64,000 nucleotides of DNA, taken from NCBI RefSeq assembly GCF_014655595.1, contig NZ_BNBL01000004.1, forward strand, positions 372,001 to 436,000, written 5' to 3'. Positions 25,289 to 34,524 of the stretch are shown in pieces; the first letter of the stretch is position 1, and every line of letters starts with the position of its first letter. Made by a program: the position numbers and the translations under genes. Source of the DNA: Streptomyces griseocarneus. GTDB taxonomy: Bacteria > Actinomycetota > Actinomycetes > Streptomycetales > Streptomycetaceae. The notes under the pieces were generated by a model. That model searched no databases. It was not told where the DNA came from and saw nothing but the letters and a program-made list of their open reading frames with translations.

Positions 25289-27277
25289 TCACTGGTCGGC
25301 GTCGGCCCGGCCGGCGGCCACGCCGGTGCCCACGGCGACGGGCTCGCGCTCGGGGACGGTCAGCGCGTGGGCGGCGATGGCGTCGGCGTCCTGGACGAAG
25401 TCGGTCCAGAACCCGGGCCGGCTGCTGCCGCCCTGCATGAACCAGCGGGTGTGCTCGGTCGGGATGCCCAGGACGTACAGGCCCTCGTCGGGCTGTCCGT
25501 CCCGGCCCACCGGGTGGAAGGGCGCGCGGGTGACGAAGACGCCGCCGGTGTCGAAGGCCTCGTCGCCCCGGCCGTTGACGTACGAGGTCCAGATGCCCCG
25601 CTCGACCAGGCGCCGGGTGAGCGGCGCGGGGTCGCGGTGCAGGTCGGGGGTCGGGACGCGGGCGTCGATCACGGTGTCGACGAGCGTACGGGAGCCGGGG
25701 ACGGCCGGTGAGGCCACGGCGAAGCGGCCGCTGTCCTCCTCGCCCTCGAAGGAGGTATCGGGGCCGACGACGCGCAGGTGGCCGCTGTCGATGAGGGCGG
25801 CGACCTGCCGCAGGCGGATCATGGGCGGTCCGGCGGCCAGGAAGGAGCTGCGCGGGACGAACCAGCCGAGGAAGTCGGTGCGGTGCGACCGCGGCGACAG
25901 CCCGGCGAAGTCCACCAGTTCGCGGATGATGCCCCGGGTGTCGCGCAGGACGTCGAGCGCCGCCTTCAGCGGCGAGTCCACGTTGCCCAGCTCGGCGTGG
26001 GCCAGGTCGCGGCGGAGCGCCTCGGCCAGGTCCTCGGCGAACTCCTCGGGGCCGGCGTAGGCGCGGCCGGTGAAGGGACGCGCCAGCGACTCCAGGTCCA
26101 CGGGCGGCAGGCCGTCGACGCCGTAGGGGGCCGCGAGGGCCCGTACGTCCGGCACGCCCCGCTCGGCGGCGCTCAGCACGTCGGCGGCGAAGGCGGCGGC
26201 CCGCTCCTCGCCGGAGGACAGCCGGATCTGCGTGCGGAAGTAGACGAGTTCGACCTCGGCGAGCAGCCAGGGCATGGCGTCGCGGGTGAAGTCGCAGACG
26301 CCGTCGGGGCTTTCGGCGCGGACCCGTGCGGCGGAGAACAGGACGGTGCGGTAACGGAAGTCGTGGTGCTTCTGGTTGCGGCCGCGGGCCGGCAGCGGCA
26401 TGCCGCTGCGCGAGCCGGCCACGAGCACCGGCTCGTCGCCGCTGGGCTCGTAGGTCAGCCGGCCGTCCGCGCCCTCGGTGAAGCGGCCGCCGCGGCCCAG
26501 GGTGAGGGCGGCCATGACGTCGTAGAAGGAGAGGCCCAGGCCCAGCACGCCGACGTTCGAGCCGGCGGGGATCTCGTCGAGCGGCATGTCGGCGGCGGAG
26601 TCGCCGCGGATGTAGCGCACGCCCGGGTGGGCGGCGGCGAACTCGGCGAGCCTCTTCTGGGTGCCGGACAGCTCGGGCTTGGCGTGGCCGGTGGTGATGA
26701 CGACGCGGTCGGCGTCCAGCCACGTGCCGTCGGCCAGCGAGAGGCGGTAGCCGTCCACGGTGCGCTCGAGGTCGGTCACCTCGCCGTGCACCCGGTGCAG
26801 GGCCGCGTGCGGGGGCAGGCCGGCCTCGACGGTCTCCAGGACGAACTGCATGTACCTGCCGTGCAGGGCGCGCGGCGCGTAGCCGTTGGGGCCGGCGAAG
26901 GTGTCGGGCTCGGCCGTCTGCCACCACTGCGCGAGCGAGGGGCCGGCTCCGGGCCGGGCGGGTCCTCCGTCGGGCGTGCCGGAGAAGGAGGAGACCTCGC
27001 CCGCCACGGTGTTCATCAGGAACCATTCCGGCTGGTCCGTCCGCCACACCCGGCCGCTGCCGACCTGCACGGGGTCGATCAGGAAGATCTCCACCGGTCC
27101 CCGGGCCGGCTCCCCCGCCAGCCGGGCCGCCAGCCGCTCGACCACGCTCAGCCCGCGCGGGCCGCTGCCCACCACCGCGATCCGGTGCGCACCGCCCGCC
27201 CCGGGGCCGGTGTCGAGCGGGCCGGCCTCCGACGGCTTCGTGAGCACGGAGGAACTGGCGTCAGCGCGGTCCTTCAC
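25289..27277 (-). CDS. FAD/NAD(P)-binding oxidoreductase-like protein (NAD_binding_9 type)
   Basis: A 662-residue actinobacterial FAD/NAD(P)-binding protein from GTG 27277 (GAGAGG upstream). The N-terminus has the dinucleotide-binding fold '[23 protein letters not shown]', then '[31 protein letters not shown]'. A second nucleotide motif region is '[20 protein letters not shown]', followed by a large helical segment and the C-terminal '[39 protein letters not shown]'. It is distantly related to N-hydroxylating and other flavin monooxygenases, but the family is poorly characterised. As the first gene of the minus-strand leuC/leuD operon it probably carries out a cluster-specific oxidation. Confidence 0.75.
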   Translation of the reverse strand: MKDRADASSSVLTKPSEAGPLDTGPGAGGAHRIAVVGSGPRGLSVVERLAARLAGEPARGPVEIFLIDPVQVGSGRVWRTDQPEWFLMNTVAGEVSSFSGTPDGGPARPGAGPSLAQWWQTAEPDTFAGPNGYAPRALHGRYMQFVLETVEAGLPPHAALHRVHGEVTDLERTVDGYRLSLADGTWLDADRVVITTGHAKPELSGTQKRLAEFAAAHPGVRYIRGDSAADMPLDEIPAGSNVGVLGLGLSFYDVMAALTLGRGGRFTEGADGRLTYEPSGDEPVLVAGSRSGMPLPARGRNQKHHDFRYRTVLFSAARVRAESPDGVCDFTRDAMPWLLAEVELVYFRTQIRLSSGEERAAAFAADVLSAAERGVPDVRALAAPYGVDGLPPVDLESLARPFTGRAYAGPEEFAEDLAEALRRDLAHAELGNVDSPLKAALDVLRDTRGIIRELVDFAGLSPRSHRTDFLGWFVPRSSFLAAGPPMIRLRQVAALIDSGHLRVVGPDTSFEGEEDSGRFAVASPAVPGSRTLVDTVIDARVPTPDLHRDPAPLTRRLVERGIWTSYVNGRGDEAFDTGGVFVTRAPFHPVGRDGQPDEGLYVLGIPTEHTRWFMQGGSSRPGFWTDFVQDADAIAAHALTVPEREPVAVGTGVAAGRADADQ

Positions 27278-27677
27278 TTGTCAACCTCTCTCGAAAACGA
27301 TCGGCGCGGGGCCCCGCCAGAACCTGTCCTGTGGGCGAGGAGGCTCCGGGTCATTCGGGCGGAGTTTTATTCCCGCTCAAATTCAATTCACCGATAACCT
27401 TGCCGACGGTCACTCTAACCGCAATCTTCTGCGGTGATCAATGCCGGGCCGTTCATGCTTTACATGAACTCTCCTCATGGACTTTCCGGGGGTGACCTGA
27501 GAGGTAAAACTGCAGGTCAGAGGCCTGATCGGATGGTTGGCCGGTTCGGCGGTGCCGCTCCTTACGCTTTCTTGACCGCTATTCGTGCATGGGTCATTTG
27601 ACTGGCCAACGATCGGTTAGGTGTAATCGCCGAACACCGGCTGGCTCAGGCCAGCGTGCGGCGTACTGGGAGGGAAA
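27278..27677. promoter_or_regulatory. Divergent promoter region of cluster A with 17-bp palindrome
   Basis: This 400-bp gap separates the minus-strand FAD/leuCD operon from the plus-strand hydrolase/aminotransferase operon. It is AT-richer than its surroundings around 27360-27480. At 27452-27468 it has the perfect palindrome TTCATG-CTTTA-CATGAA, a plausible operator for the LysR, IclR or LuxR regulators of the cluster. Confidence 0.5.
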
Positions 27678-28268
27678 ATGGGGAAGCGCCCGGCATTGCT
27701 GGTGCTTGATTTGATCAACGAGATCGTGCACCCGGACGGTAAGTACGGGGCGGACGGCTACGAGCGGCAGGTGAACGAGCGGGGGGTGCTCGGGAACGCG
27801 GCACGGGCGATCGAGCGGGCGCGTGCCGCCGGCATCCCCGTGATCTACGTCGTGGTCGGGTTCTCCGAGGGGTACCCGGAGTGGCCCGCGGGTTCGCCCA
27901 TCTTCAAGGTGGCCAAGGAGGACGGGCGCATCCAGCTGGGCACCTGGGCCACCGAGGTGCACGAGTCGGTCCGGCCCGCCGCCGGCGAGGTGGTCATCGC
28001 CAAGCACCGCATCAGCCCGTTCTACGGCACCGGCCTGGACCTGCTGCTGCGCAACCAGGGCATCGACACCCTCCTGCTGACCGGCGTCTCCACCGACATG
28101 GTCATCCTGGCCACGGCGCGCGACGCCCACGACCGCGACTACGCGGTCGAGGTCCTGGAGGACGCCACCGCCGCCGACGGCCCGGAGATGCACCAGGCCG
28201 CGCTCAAGGTGATCGGCCGCTGCGCGACGATCACCACGGTCGACGAGGCGCTGAAGGCGGACCGGTGA
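27678..28268 (+). CDS. Isochorismatase-fold hydrolase without the catalytic cysteine
   Basis: A 196-residue protein with the isochorismatase/cysteine-hydrolase fold: 'PALLVLDLINEIVHPDG' with Asp11, 'VIAKHRISPFYGTGLDLLLRNQGIDTLLLTGVSTDM' with Lys109, and the cis-peptide region. In amidase members the nucleophilic Cys follows the GVxT motif (GVxTxxCV). Here the equivalent position is Val142, so a thiol amidase mechanism is unlikely. True isochorismatases such as PhzD also lack the Cys, so hydrolysis of an enol ether or related substrate, or another role, is possible. The stop overlaps the aminotransferase start by 4 nt (GTGA). Confidence 0.82.
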   Translation: MGKRPALLVLDLINEIVHPDGKYGADGYERQVNERGVLGNAARAIERARAAGIPVIYVVVGFSEGYPEWPAGSPIFKVAKEDGRIQLGTWATEVHESVRPAAGEVVIAKHRISPFYGTGLDLLLRNQGIDTLLLTGVSTDMVILATARDAHDRDYAVEVLEDATAADGPEMHQAALKVIGRCATITTVDEALKADR

Positions 28269-29446
28269 GGAACCACGTCGCGGCGCGCTTCTCCGGCATC
28301 GAGAAGTCCGCCACCTACGCCGTCCTCGAACTGGTCCACGAGCTGCGCGCCAAGGGGGTCTCCGTCCTCGACCTCGGCGGCGGGGAGCCCGACTTCGACT
28401 CGCCCGGGCACGTGGTCGCCGAGGCCGTGGACGCGCTGCGCGACGGCTTCACCCACTACTCGCCCAGCCGCGGCCTGCCCGAGCTGCTGACCGCGATCTC
28501 GCACAAGCTGCGCGAGGACAGCGGCGTCGTGGCCGACCCGGCGACCGACATCATCGTCACGCCGTCGGCGAAGCACGCCCTGTTCATCTCGCTCATGACC
28601 CTGCTCGACCCGGGCGACGAGATCGTCATACCGACGCCCAGCTGGGTCAGCTACAAGTCCATGGCGCACCTCATCGGGGCCGTCCCGGTCTCCGCCGAGC
28701 TGTCGTCCGAGGACGGCTTCCGCATCACGCGGGAGCTCCTCGAGCGGTATGTGACGGACCGTACGAAGGCGATCCTCGTCAATACGCCGAACAACCCGAC
28801 GGGACGCACCCTCACCCCCGAAGAGGCCGAGGACATCGCCTCCTTCGCGCGGGACCACGACCTCTTCGTCATATCCGACGAGATCTACGAGAAGATCCGT
28901 TACAACCGCGCCGAGCACATCAGCATCGCGTCCCTGCCGGGCATGGCCGAGCGCACGCTGACCGTGAACGGCTTCTCCAAGGGCTACGCCATGACCGGCT
29001 GGCGCCTCGGCTACGTCGCCGGCCCCGCCCCGGTCATCTCGGAAGTGCTCAAGGTCCAGCAGCACTCGGTCGGCTGCGCGGGCTCGTTCGTCCAGCGCGG
29101 CGGGCTGGCGGCGCTGACCGGGGACCAGGACGTCATCGCGGAGATGGCGGACGAGTACGCCGCCCGCATGGCGCTGATCGTCAAGGGGCTCAACGCCCTG
29201 CCGGGAGTCACCTGCGACATTCCTGGGGGAGGCTTCTACGTCTTCCCCGACATTCGCGGCACGGGGTTCTCGAGCTCCGCCGAATTCGCGGAGTGGCTGC
29301 TGAACGAGGCCGGCGTCGCGGTCATGCCGGGCACCGCCTTCGGGCCCGGCGGCGAGGGGCACATCCGCCTTTCCTTCGCCACCTCGCGGGACGTCATCGA
29401 GGAGGCCGTCGGGCGCATGGCCCGTGCCTTGGCGAGGCGCTCGTAG
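28265..29446 (+). CDS. Class I/II pyridoxal-phosphate aminotransferase
   Basis: A 393-residue fold-type I aminotransferase of the aspartate-aminotransferase Ib class. It has 'DLGGGEPDFDSP', 'FTHYSPSRGLPELLTAI', 'NTPNNPTGRTLTPEE', 'VISDEIYEKIRY', and the PLP-binding Lys239 in 'VNGFSKGYAMTGWRLGY'. It starts with GTG overlapping the hydrolase stop, so the two are co-translated. In cluster A it would interconvert a chain-extended 2-oxoacid and the corresponding amino acid, probably with glutamate or aspartate as donor. The exact substrate is unknown. Confidence 0.9.
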   Translation: MRNHVAARFSGIEKSATYAVLELVHELRAKGVSVLDLGGGEPDFDSPGHVVAEAVDALRDGFTHYSPSRGLPELLTAISHKLREDSGVVADPATDIIVTPSAKHALFISLMTLLDPGDEIVIPTPSWVSYKSMAHLIGAVPVSAELSSEDGFRITRELLERYVTDRTKAILVNTPNNPTGRTLTPEEAEDIASFARDHDLFVISDEIYEKIRYNRAEHISIASLPGMAERTLTVNGFSKGYAMTGWRLGYVAGPAPVISEVLKVQQHSVGCAGSFVQRGGLAALTGDQDVIAEMADEYAARMALIVKGLNALPGVTCDIPGGGFYVFPDIRGTGFSSSAEFAEWLLNEAGVAVMPGTAFGPGGEGHIRLSFATSRDVIEEAVGRMARALARRS

Positions 29447-29477
29447 CTCACGAGCCGGCGGCGGTTTTCCGCCGGGC

Positions 29478-29510
29478 TTTTCCCCGGGCAATTCCCTTGC
29501 CCGGGGAAAA
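29478..29510. terminator. Perfect 14-bp hairpin between aminotransferase and synthase genes
   Basis: TTTTCCCCGGGCAA (29478-29491) is perfectly complementary to TTGCCCGGGGAAAA (29497-29510) with a 5-nt loop. It lies 30 bp after the aminotransferase stop and about 180 nt before the synthase start. No plus-strand T-run follows, so it may be a weak terminator, a processing site or part of a leader structure. Confidence 0.6.
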
Positions 29511-29687
29511 TGAATTGCTGTAGCTTGGAATCAATTATTGCGGCTGGAATTGCTTTCCGTATTCCGGCCTGCACTCGACCGGCGGAATTTCTGTCTGTGC
29601 CGTCGAGCTCACTCCAGACCTTTCTGTTCAGCGCCTCTGGCGGCCTGCTGCCCATTTTCCCGCAGGGGCCCGCGAGCAGAGGATGAA

Positions 29688-30869
29688 ATGGGAGAACGAC
29701 CTCTTATGCGTCGGATTTCTTTCTTCGACACTACTCTCCGTGACGGAGAGCAGGCGCCTGGTAACGCGATGGGCCCCGAGGACAAGCTGGACCTCGCGCT
29801 GCGCATCGAAGCCCTGGGCGTGGACTACATCGAGACCGGCTTCCCCGCGTCGTCGCCGAGCGACTTCGAGGCCACCCGCCTCATCTCGCAGCACCTGACG
29901 AAGGCCCGCTTCACCACGTTCTGCCGGGCCGTCGCCAAGGACATCGAGACCGCGGTGGAGGCCGGCGGCACCGCCAACCACCAGATCCAGGTCGCGGCGA
30001 CCGCCAGTGACATGCACCTGCGCCACAAGCGGCGCATCACCCGTCAGCAGGGCATCGACGAGGTGGCCGAGACGGTCGCCCTCGCCCGCTCCATGGGCGT
30101 CGAGCACGTCTCCGTGGGCCTGGAGGACGCCAGCCGCGGCGAGGACGACCTGCTGCGCCCGATGACCGAGAAGGCCATCGAGGCCGGCGCCACCTGCTTC
30201 GTGGTCGCCGACACCTCCGGCGCCATGACCCCGGACCAGTACGCCGACCTCATCCGCAAGTTCCGTTCCTGGGCCCCGGCCCCGGTGCGCATCGCCACCC
30301 ACTGCCACGACGACTTCGGCCTGTCGACCGCCAACGCCCTCGCGGGCCTGGAGGCCGGCGCGGACGAGGTCCAGGCGACCCTCGGCGGCATCGGCGAGCG
30401 CGCGGGCAACACCGCGCTCGAGGAGATCGCGGCGCTGCTGGCCTACAAGGAGGACCACAACGGCCTGCGCACCGACATCGACCTCGCGGCGATGTACGAG
30501 GCGTACAACGTGCTGCGCCGCGTGATCCGGCTCGAGGAGCCGCGCAACAAGGCGATCTTCGGCGCCTACGCGTTCGGCACCGCCGCCGGCATCCACCAGC
30601 AGGGCGTGCTCCGCAACCCGGCGACGTACGAGTACGTCGAGCCGGACCGGTTCGGTCGCCGGCGCTCGATCCTGATCGGCCGCCACTCCGGGCGTTCGGT
30701 CCTGCGCCACCTCCTGGACCAGCTGGGCCTCGAGGTCTCGGACGCCGAGCTGGACGAGCTGTACCGCGTCCACATCGCCGAGCGCACGGGCGGCGACTGC
30801 GAGGACCTCGAGGTGCTCAAGGAGCGGCTCGCGCGCGAGCTCGGCACGGAGCTGGTGGCCGCCGCCTAG
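29688..30869 (+). CDS. 2-isopropylmalate/homocitrate synthase-like acyltransferase
   Basis: A 393-residue enzyme of the DRE-TIM metallolyase family. It has 'FFDTTLRDGEQAPGNAM' with the first metal-ligand Asp, 'ATHCHDDFGLSTANAL' with the HxH metal ligands, and 'GGIGERAGNTALEEI'. It condenses an acyl-CoA, normally acetyl-CoA, with a 2-oxoacid. It lacks the C-terminal LeuA allosteric domain; the body ends about residue 393, closer to homocitrate- or citramalate-type enzymes, so leucine feedback is not expected. It probably supplies the LeuC/D-like isomerase in this cluster. The start could also be the in-frame ATG at 29706. Co-substrate unknown. Confidence 0.88.
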   Translation: MGERPLMRRISFFDTTLRDGEQAPGNAMGPEDKLDLALRIEALGVDYIETGFPASSPSDFEATRLISQHLTKARFTTFCRAVAKDIETAVEAGGTANHQIQVAATASDMHLRHKRRITRQQGIDEVAETVALARSMGVEHVSVGLEDASRGEDDLLRPMTEKAIEAGATCFVVADTSGAMTPDQYADLIRKFRSWAPAPVRIATHCHDDFGLSTANALAGLEAGADEVQATLGGIGERAGNTALEEIAALLAYKEDHNGLRTDIDLAAMYEAYNVLRRVIRLEEPRNKAIFGAYAFGTAAGIHQQGVLRNPATYEYVEPDRFGRRRSILIGRHSGRSVLRHLLDQLGLEVSDAELDELYRVHIAERTGGDCEDLEVLKERLARELGTELVAAA

Positions 30870-30905
30870 GCACGGCCTCCGCGGCCCCGGGAGGACAGCG
30901 AGGGT

Positions 30906-30934
30906 CGTGGCCCGCCGGCTTCCGGCGGGCCACG
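30906..30934. terminator. Bidirectional terminator between synthase and IclR genes
   Basis: A perfect 13-bp stem (30906-30918 with 30922-30934) with a 3-nt loop lies between genes ending at 30869 (+) and 30957 (-). Confidence 0.75.
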
Positions 30935-30956
30935 GCCCGCCCGGGCGGCGGGCGGG

Positions 30957-31637
30957 TCAGGCGGCGCCGCGCAGCGTGCGGCGCAGGTCCTGGGCGGCGG
31001 ACGCGAGGAGGGTGCGGATCTCCTCGGCCCGCGGTCCCATGCGCCAGGCCGGCCCGCTCACGCACAGGGCGGAGTTGACCCGGACGTGCCCTTCGTGGAC
31101 GGGGACGGCGATGCCCAGGACGTCCTTCTCCGCCTCCCGCGACCCCATGGCGTATCCCTGGTCGCGGATGGCGGAGAGCTTTCTGCGTTCCCGTTCGCCG
31201 AGGCCCGCGGGGTCGGTGGAGTACGCGAGGAGGACGCGTCCGGCGGGTCCGTCGCGCAGGGGGAAGGCGCTGCCGACGGGGACGGTGTCCCGCAGTCCGT
31301 CGGCGGGTTCCACCGAGGCCACGCAGGCATAGCTCTCGCCCATTCGCCGGAAGTGCTGGACGCTCTCGCCGCATTGCGTGAGAAGTCGTTCCAGTACGGC
31401 GTAGTCGGTGGATGCCTCCGGTTTCGCTCCGGTGTCGTCCGCCCATGCCCTGATGCGCGGTCCGACGCTGATTCCGCCGTCCTCGTCGCGCCGCAGAATG
31501 TGTTGTTCTGTCAGTTCCCGCATGATGCGGTGGAGTGTGGAATGGGGAATTCCGGTGACCCTGCGGATTTCGCTCGGCGACCGGGCCCCCTGCGACACCG
31601 CGTCCATGACCGCCAATATGCGTACGACGTTGGCCAC
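30957..31637 (-). CDS. IclR-family transcriptional regulator
   Basis: A 226-residue regulator if the GTG at 31637 is used (GGAG about 11 nt upstream); a TTG at 31718 would give 253 residues but lacks a ribosome binding site. The N-terminal winged helix is 'VVRILAVMDAVSQGARSPSEIRRVTGIPHSTLHRIMRELTEQHIL'. The C-terminal effector domain includes 'DTVPVGSAFPLRDGPAGRVLLAYS' and 'GYAMGSREAEKDVLGIAVPVHEGHVRVNSALCVSGPAWRM', which are IclR hallmarks. It is divergent from the LuxR gene and convergent with the synthase gene. IclR proteins usually respond to small organic acids, fitting this cluster. Confidence 0.87.
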   Translation of the reverse strand: MANVVRILAVMDAVSQGARSPSEIRRVTGIPHSTLHRIMRELTEQHILRRDEDGGISVGPRIRAWADDTGAKPEASTDYAVLERLLTQCGESVQHFRRMGESYACVASVEPADGLRDTVPVGSAFPLRDGPAGRVLLAYSTDPAGLGERERRKLSAIRDQGYAMGSREAEKDVLGIAVPVHEGHVRVNSALCVSGPAWRMGPRAEEIRTLLASAAQDLRRTLRGAA

Positions 31638-31972
31638 TTCGCCCCGACTCCCCTCCGGTTGCGGGACCGCTGAATATGTTTCAGTAGTCGCGCCAATAGT
31701 AATGTGTGGCTCGAGCAATCATTTTTCGTCAGGTGCGGGACGCCGGAGGGGAAAAAGTGACGCGCATTGCCGGGGCCGATGAACTCTCCGGCCCGATATC
31801 CGCCGCCGGCGGACCGCGGCGTTCCTGTCGCCGGACGCTGTCATGATGTCCCCGGGGAGGGGCGTCGTGATCAAGGGGAAGCGGGGTCGCCGGGAGCGTA
31901 CGCCGGCATCGGGACCGCCGCCTTCCCGGCCTCGACGACTCCGTGACGATGAGATGAGCGGGAGGAAAAGCG
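31638..31972. other. Divergent region between IclR and LuxR genes
   Basis: About 335 bp holding the promoters of the IclR gene (-) and the LuxR gene (+). An AT-rich stretch (about 31670-31725) lies just upstream of the preferred IclR start. The LuxR start is preceded by GGGAGGAAAAG. No gene or strong palindrome was found. Confidence 0.45.
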
Positions 31973-32692
31973 GTGACGATCCGCACTTTTGAGGACGACT
32001 GGCTGGTCGGGGGGGACCAGAGCGAGCCCAGAGCCAGTGTCGTGCTCGCCGACGCCGATCCCATATCGCGCCGCGTCCTGGGCACGGTGCTCAGGGACGC
32101 CGCTCAACTGCAGTACATCTGCTGCGTGGACAGCCACCGTCCGCTGGAGGAGTGGCCGCTGTCCCAGGCCGATGTCGTCGTCCTCGTGGTGGGCCCGCAG
32201 GACGACCCCGAGCCGATCGTGCGGCAGTTGACCTCGCGGCGCATCCGGGTCCTGCTCATCGGCACCGGGTGGAGCAGGTACCGGGTCGACGCCGCGTTCT
32301 CCGCCGGTGCCACCGGCTGCCTGGTCAAGGACACGGAGATCGGGCGGCTGGCCACCGCGACCCGCGCCGTGGCCTCCGGCCACGTGGTGATGTCGCCCCA
32401 GCTGTTCAGCATGTTCACGGCCGCGCCGCGCGTCCCCGGGCCGCGTGCCGTGGTCTCCGCGCACCGCAGCGAGTCCCGCAGCCCCGAACGGCTGCTGCGC
32501 ACGCTCACCGAGCGCGAACGCGAGGTCCTGGACCTGCTGGCGGACGGGCTGTCGACCGCGGAGGTCGCGGGCGCCCTCACCCTGTCGCCCGCCACGGTCA
32601 AGAGCCATGTCTCCCACTCCCTGAGCAAGCTGGGCGCCCGCAACCGGCTGGAAGCGGTGCTGCTGATGCAGCGGGTGCGCAGCATGCGGTGA
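31973..32692 (+). CDS. LuxR/NarL-type regulator with atypical receiver domain
   Basis: A 239-residue regulator from GTG 31973. The N-terminal ~150 residues form a receiver-like domain: the acidic pair is present in 'VVLADADPISRRVL' and the conserved Lys in 'GATGCLVKDTEIGRL'. The position of the phosphoacceptor Asp reads 'ADVVVLVVGPQ', with no aspartate. It therefore probably does not work by canonical phosphorylation and may bind a ligand instead. The C-terminal LuxR helix-turn-helix is complete ('TLTEREREVLDLLADGLSTAEVAGALTLSPATVKSHVSHSLSKLGARNR'). No sensor kinase is adjacent. It is a candidate cluster-specific activator. Confidence 0.88.
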   Translation: MTIRTFEDDWLVGGDQSEPRASVVLADADPISRRVLGTVLRDAAQLQYICCVDSHRPLEEWPLSQADVVVLVVGPQDDPEPIVRQLTSRRIRVLLIGTGWSRYRVDAAFSAGATGCLVKDTEIGRLATATRAVASGHVVMSPQLFSMFTAAPRVPGPRAVVSAHRSESRSPERLLRTLTEREREVLDLLADGLSTAEVAGALTLSPATVKSHVSHSLSKLGARNRLEAVLLMQRVRSMR

Positions 32693-32726
32693 GGGGTCGT
32701 GGGAGACATGGCGTACACCGGCGGGG

Positions 32727-33998
32727 TCAGCCGGCGGTGACCGGCTTGGGCCTGCCGGGCGCCAGCGGCACGGCGATCAGCGAGGCGGCGGCGACGGCTG
32801 CCCACACCACGGTCCAGGAGGACCAGCCCAGCAGGAGGGGGATGAGCAGCGGGGTGAGCGTGGCACCGGCGAAGGCCGTGGTGTTCTCCAGGCCGAGTGC
32901 GGTGCCGGCCCGCTGGGCCCCGGCCATGGCGGCGATCTCGGTGTAGGCGACGCCGTGCCAGGCGTTGGCCAGCATGCCGCCCACCGCGAGCGATATCGCG
33001 ACCAGCACGGTCGGCGCGTGGGTGAGGACGGCCGCGGCGGCCATGGCCACGCCCGTGATCACTCCGACCGCCCGGACGTAGCCGCGCCGGTTGCCCGTGC
33101 GGTCCGTGTAGCGGCCGCTCCACACCCGGATGGCGGCGCCGCCGATCTGGACCGCGAGGATGGTCACGCTGCCCACGACCAGACCCGCGTCCTTGGCGTC
33201 GTGGAGGAAGATGCCCGCGAAGGACAGCACGGCGATCTGCGGCATGGTGAGCAGCGCGCTCGCCAGGGCGAGCCGCCAGCAGTCCCACCGGCGCAGCGGC
33301 GAGCGGTCGTCCGCCGCGGCGGCGGCCGCCTTGGCCGCGGCGGGAGCGTCGTCCGGCTCGTGCAGCCAGAGCCAGGTGGCCCCCGCCGTGATGAAGCAGA
33401 ACGCCGCCAGCACGCCGAAGACCGGGCGGAAGCCGTAGCTCGAGGCGAGCCAGGGCAGCAGGGCGGCGCCGATGGCACCGCCCGCGGGGATGGCGGTCTG
33501 GCGGATGCTCATGGCGAATCCGCGCTCTCCCTCGCGGAACCAGATCATCACCGCGCGCCCGGAGGAGCCGTTGACGCTTCCGCCGAGGATGCCGACGAGC
33601 AGCATGGCGGCGGCGAGCAGGGCGACGGAGGGGACCGAGTCGCCGGAGGGCACGGTGAACAGCGCCATCAGCGCGAGCACCGCACCGGTGGAGAGCAGGC
33701 CGGTCAGCAGCACCTTGCGGTCGCCGAACCGGTCCGTCAGCAGGCCCCACAGGATCTCGGACACCGCGACGCCCAGCAGGATGCCGCCGAGGACGACGCC
33801 GAGCTGCCCGTTCGACAGGTGGTATTCGCCGCGCATCGTGGTGCCGGTGACGGGGATGCCGGCGAAGGTGGCGGAGAAGCTGGCCTGGGCGGCCACGCCG
33901 ATGCCGAGGACGGTCCAACGGTGGTTGGGACCGTACCGCCGGGCGGTGGCGGGGCCGGGTTGTGGCGGGGCGGCTGTCGGGGAGAGTGTCACACTCAC
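32727..33998 (-). CDS. MFS transporter (12 TM)
   Basis: A 423-residue major facilitator protein with a 12-TM pattern. The motif A-like loop 'GLLTDRFGDRKVLLTGLL' lies between TM2 and TM3, 'GSVNGSSGRAVMIWFREGERGFAMSIRQTAIPAGGAIGAALLPWLASSYGFR' spans TM4-TM5, and 'RVWSGRYTDRTGNRRGYV' is the second-half motif. The layout resembles organic-acid/metabolite transporters rather than DHA2 drug pumps. In cluster A, next to the cupin and oxygenase genes in the same direction, it probably exports the product or an intermediate. Start GTG 33998 behind AAGGAG. Confidence 0.85.
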   Translation of the reverse strand: MSVTLSPTAAPPQPGPATARRYGPNHRWTVLGIGVAAQASFSATFAGIPVTGTTMRGEYHLSNGQLGVVLGGILLGVAVSEILWGLLTDRFGDRKVLLTGLLSTGAVLALMALFTVPSGDSVPSVALLAAAMLLVGILGGSVNGSSGRAVMIWFREGERGFAMSIRQTAIPAGGAIGAALLPWLASSYGFRPVFGVLAAFCFITAGATWLWLHEPDDAPAAAKAAAAAADDRSPLRRWDCWRLALASALLTMPQIAVLSFAGIFLHDAKDAGLVVGSVTILAVQIGGAAIRVWSGRYTDRTGNRRGYVRAVGVITGVAMAAAAVLTHAPTVLVAISLAVGGMLANAWHGVAYTEIAAMAGAQRAGTALGLENTTAFAGATLTPLLIPLLLGWSSWTVVWAAVAAASLIAVPLAPGRPKPVTAG

Positions 33999-34119
33999 TC
34001 CTTCAAGGCTGGCGATGTGGGGGACCGGCCGGGCGTGCCGGGGGCCGGGGGCCGGGACGGGAAGACCCGGGGGGTGGCGGGCGGCGGCACGACCCGCCGC
34101 CCGCCTGCTGGGAGCGAGG

Positions 34120-34509
34120 TCAGAGGGGTTTGACCGGCTGCTCCCAGACGACGAGGGCGATGCAGCCCTCGGGGCTGGCCGGCGCGTGGACGCTGTCCGG
34201 CTTCATCAGCAGGAGGCTGTTCTCGGGGTAGACGCCGTCCTCGGTCCGCAGCTCACCGCTGAGGACGTAGATCAGCTCGTAGCCGGGGTGGCGGTGCTGC
34301 TGCGCCTGGGCGCCCGGCAGGTAGCGCACGATCGCGGCGGCGGGGCCGTTCTCGCCGGTCTCCACGGTGCTGTAGAGGCGGTGGACCTCCGCGCCGATGC
34401 GGCCGTCGCTGACGAGCGGCTCGAACTCGAGGTCCTGCAGGGCGAACCGGCCGTCGGGCAGCGCCGCGAAGAGCGCGGGAAGCCGTTCGGTCAGGGTCTG
34501 GGGGGACAT
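34120..34509 (-). CDS. Small cupin-domain protein
   Basis: A 129-residue single-domain cupin. Motif 1 is 'AQQHRHPGYELIYVLSGELRTEDG', with HRH and the downstream Glu as metal ligands, and motif 2 is 'LLLMKPDSVHAPASPEGC', with the second-motif His. It has a ChrR/anti-sigma-like cupin layout but no zinc-finger domain. It could be a metalloenzyme (dioxygenase or epimerase) or a ligand-binding protein in the pathway. The ATG at 34509 follows CAGGAGAAG. A 14-bp tandem repeat lies directly upstream (34525-34576). Confidence 0.82.
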   Translation of the reverse strand: MSPQTLTERLPALFAALPDGRFALQDLEFEPLVSDGRIGAEVHRLYSTVETGENGPAAAIVRYLPGAQAQQHRHPGYELIYVLSGELRTEDGVYPENSLLLMKPDSVHAPASPEGCIALVVWEQPVKPL

Positions 34510-34524
34510 GTAGATCTTCTCCTG

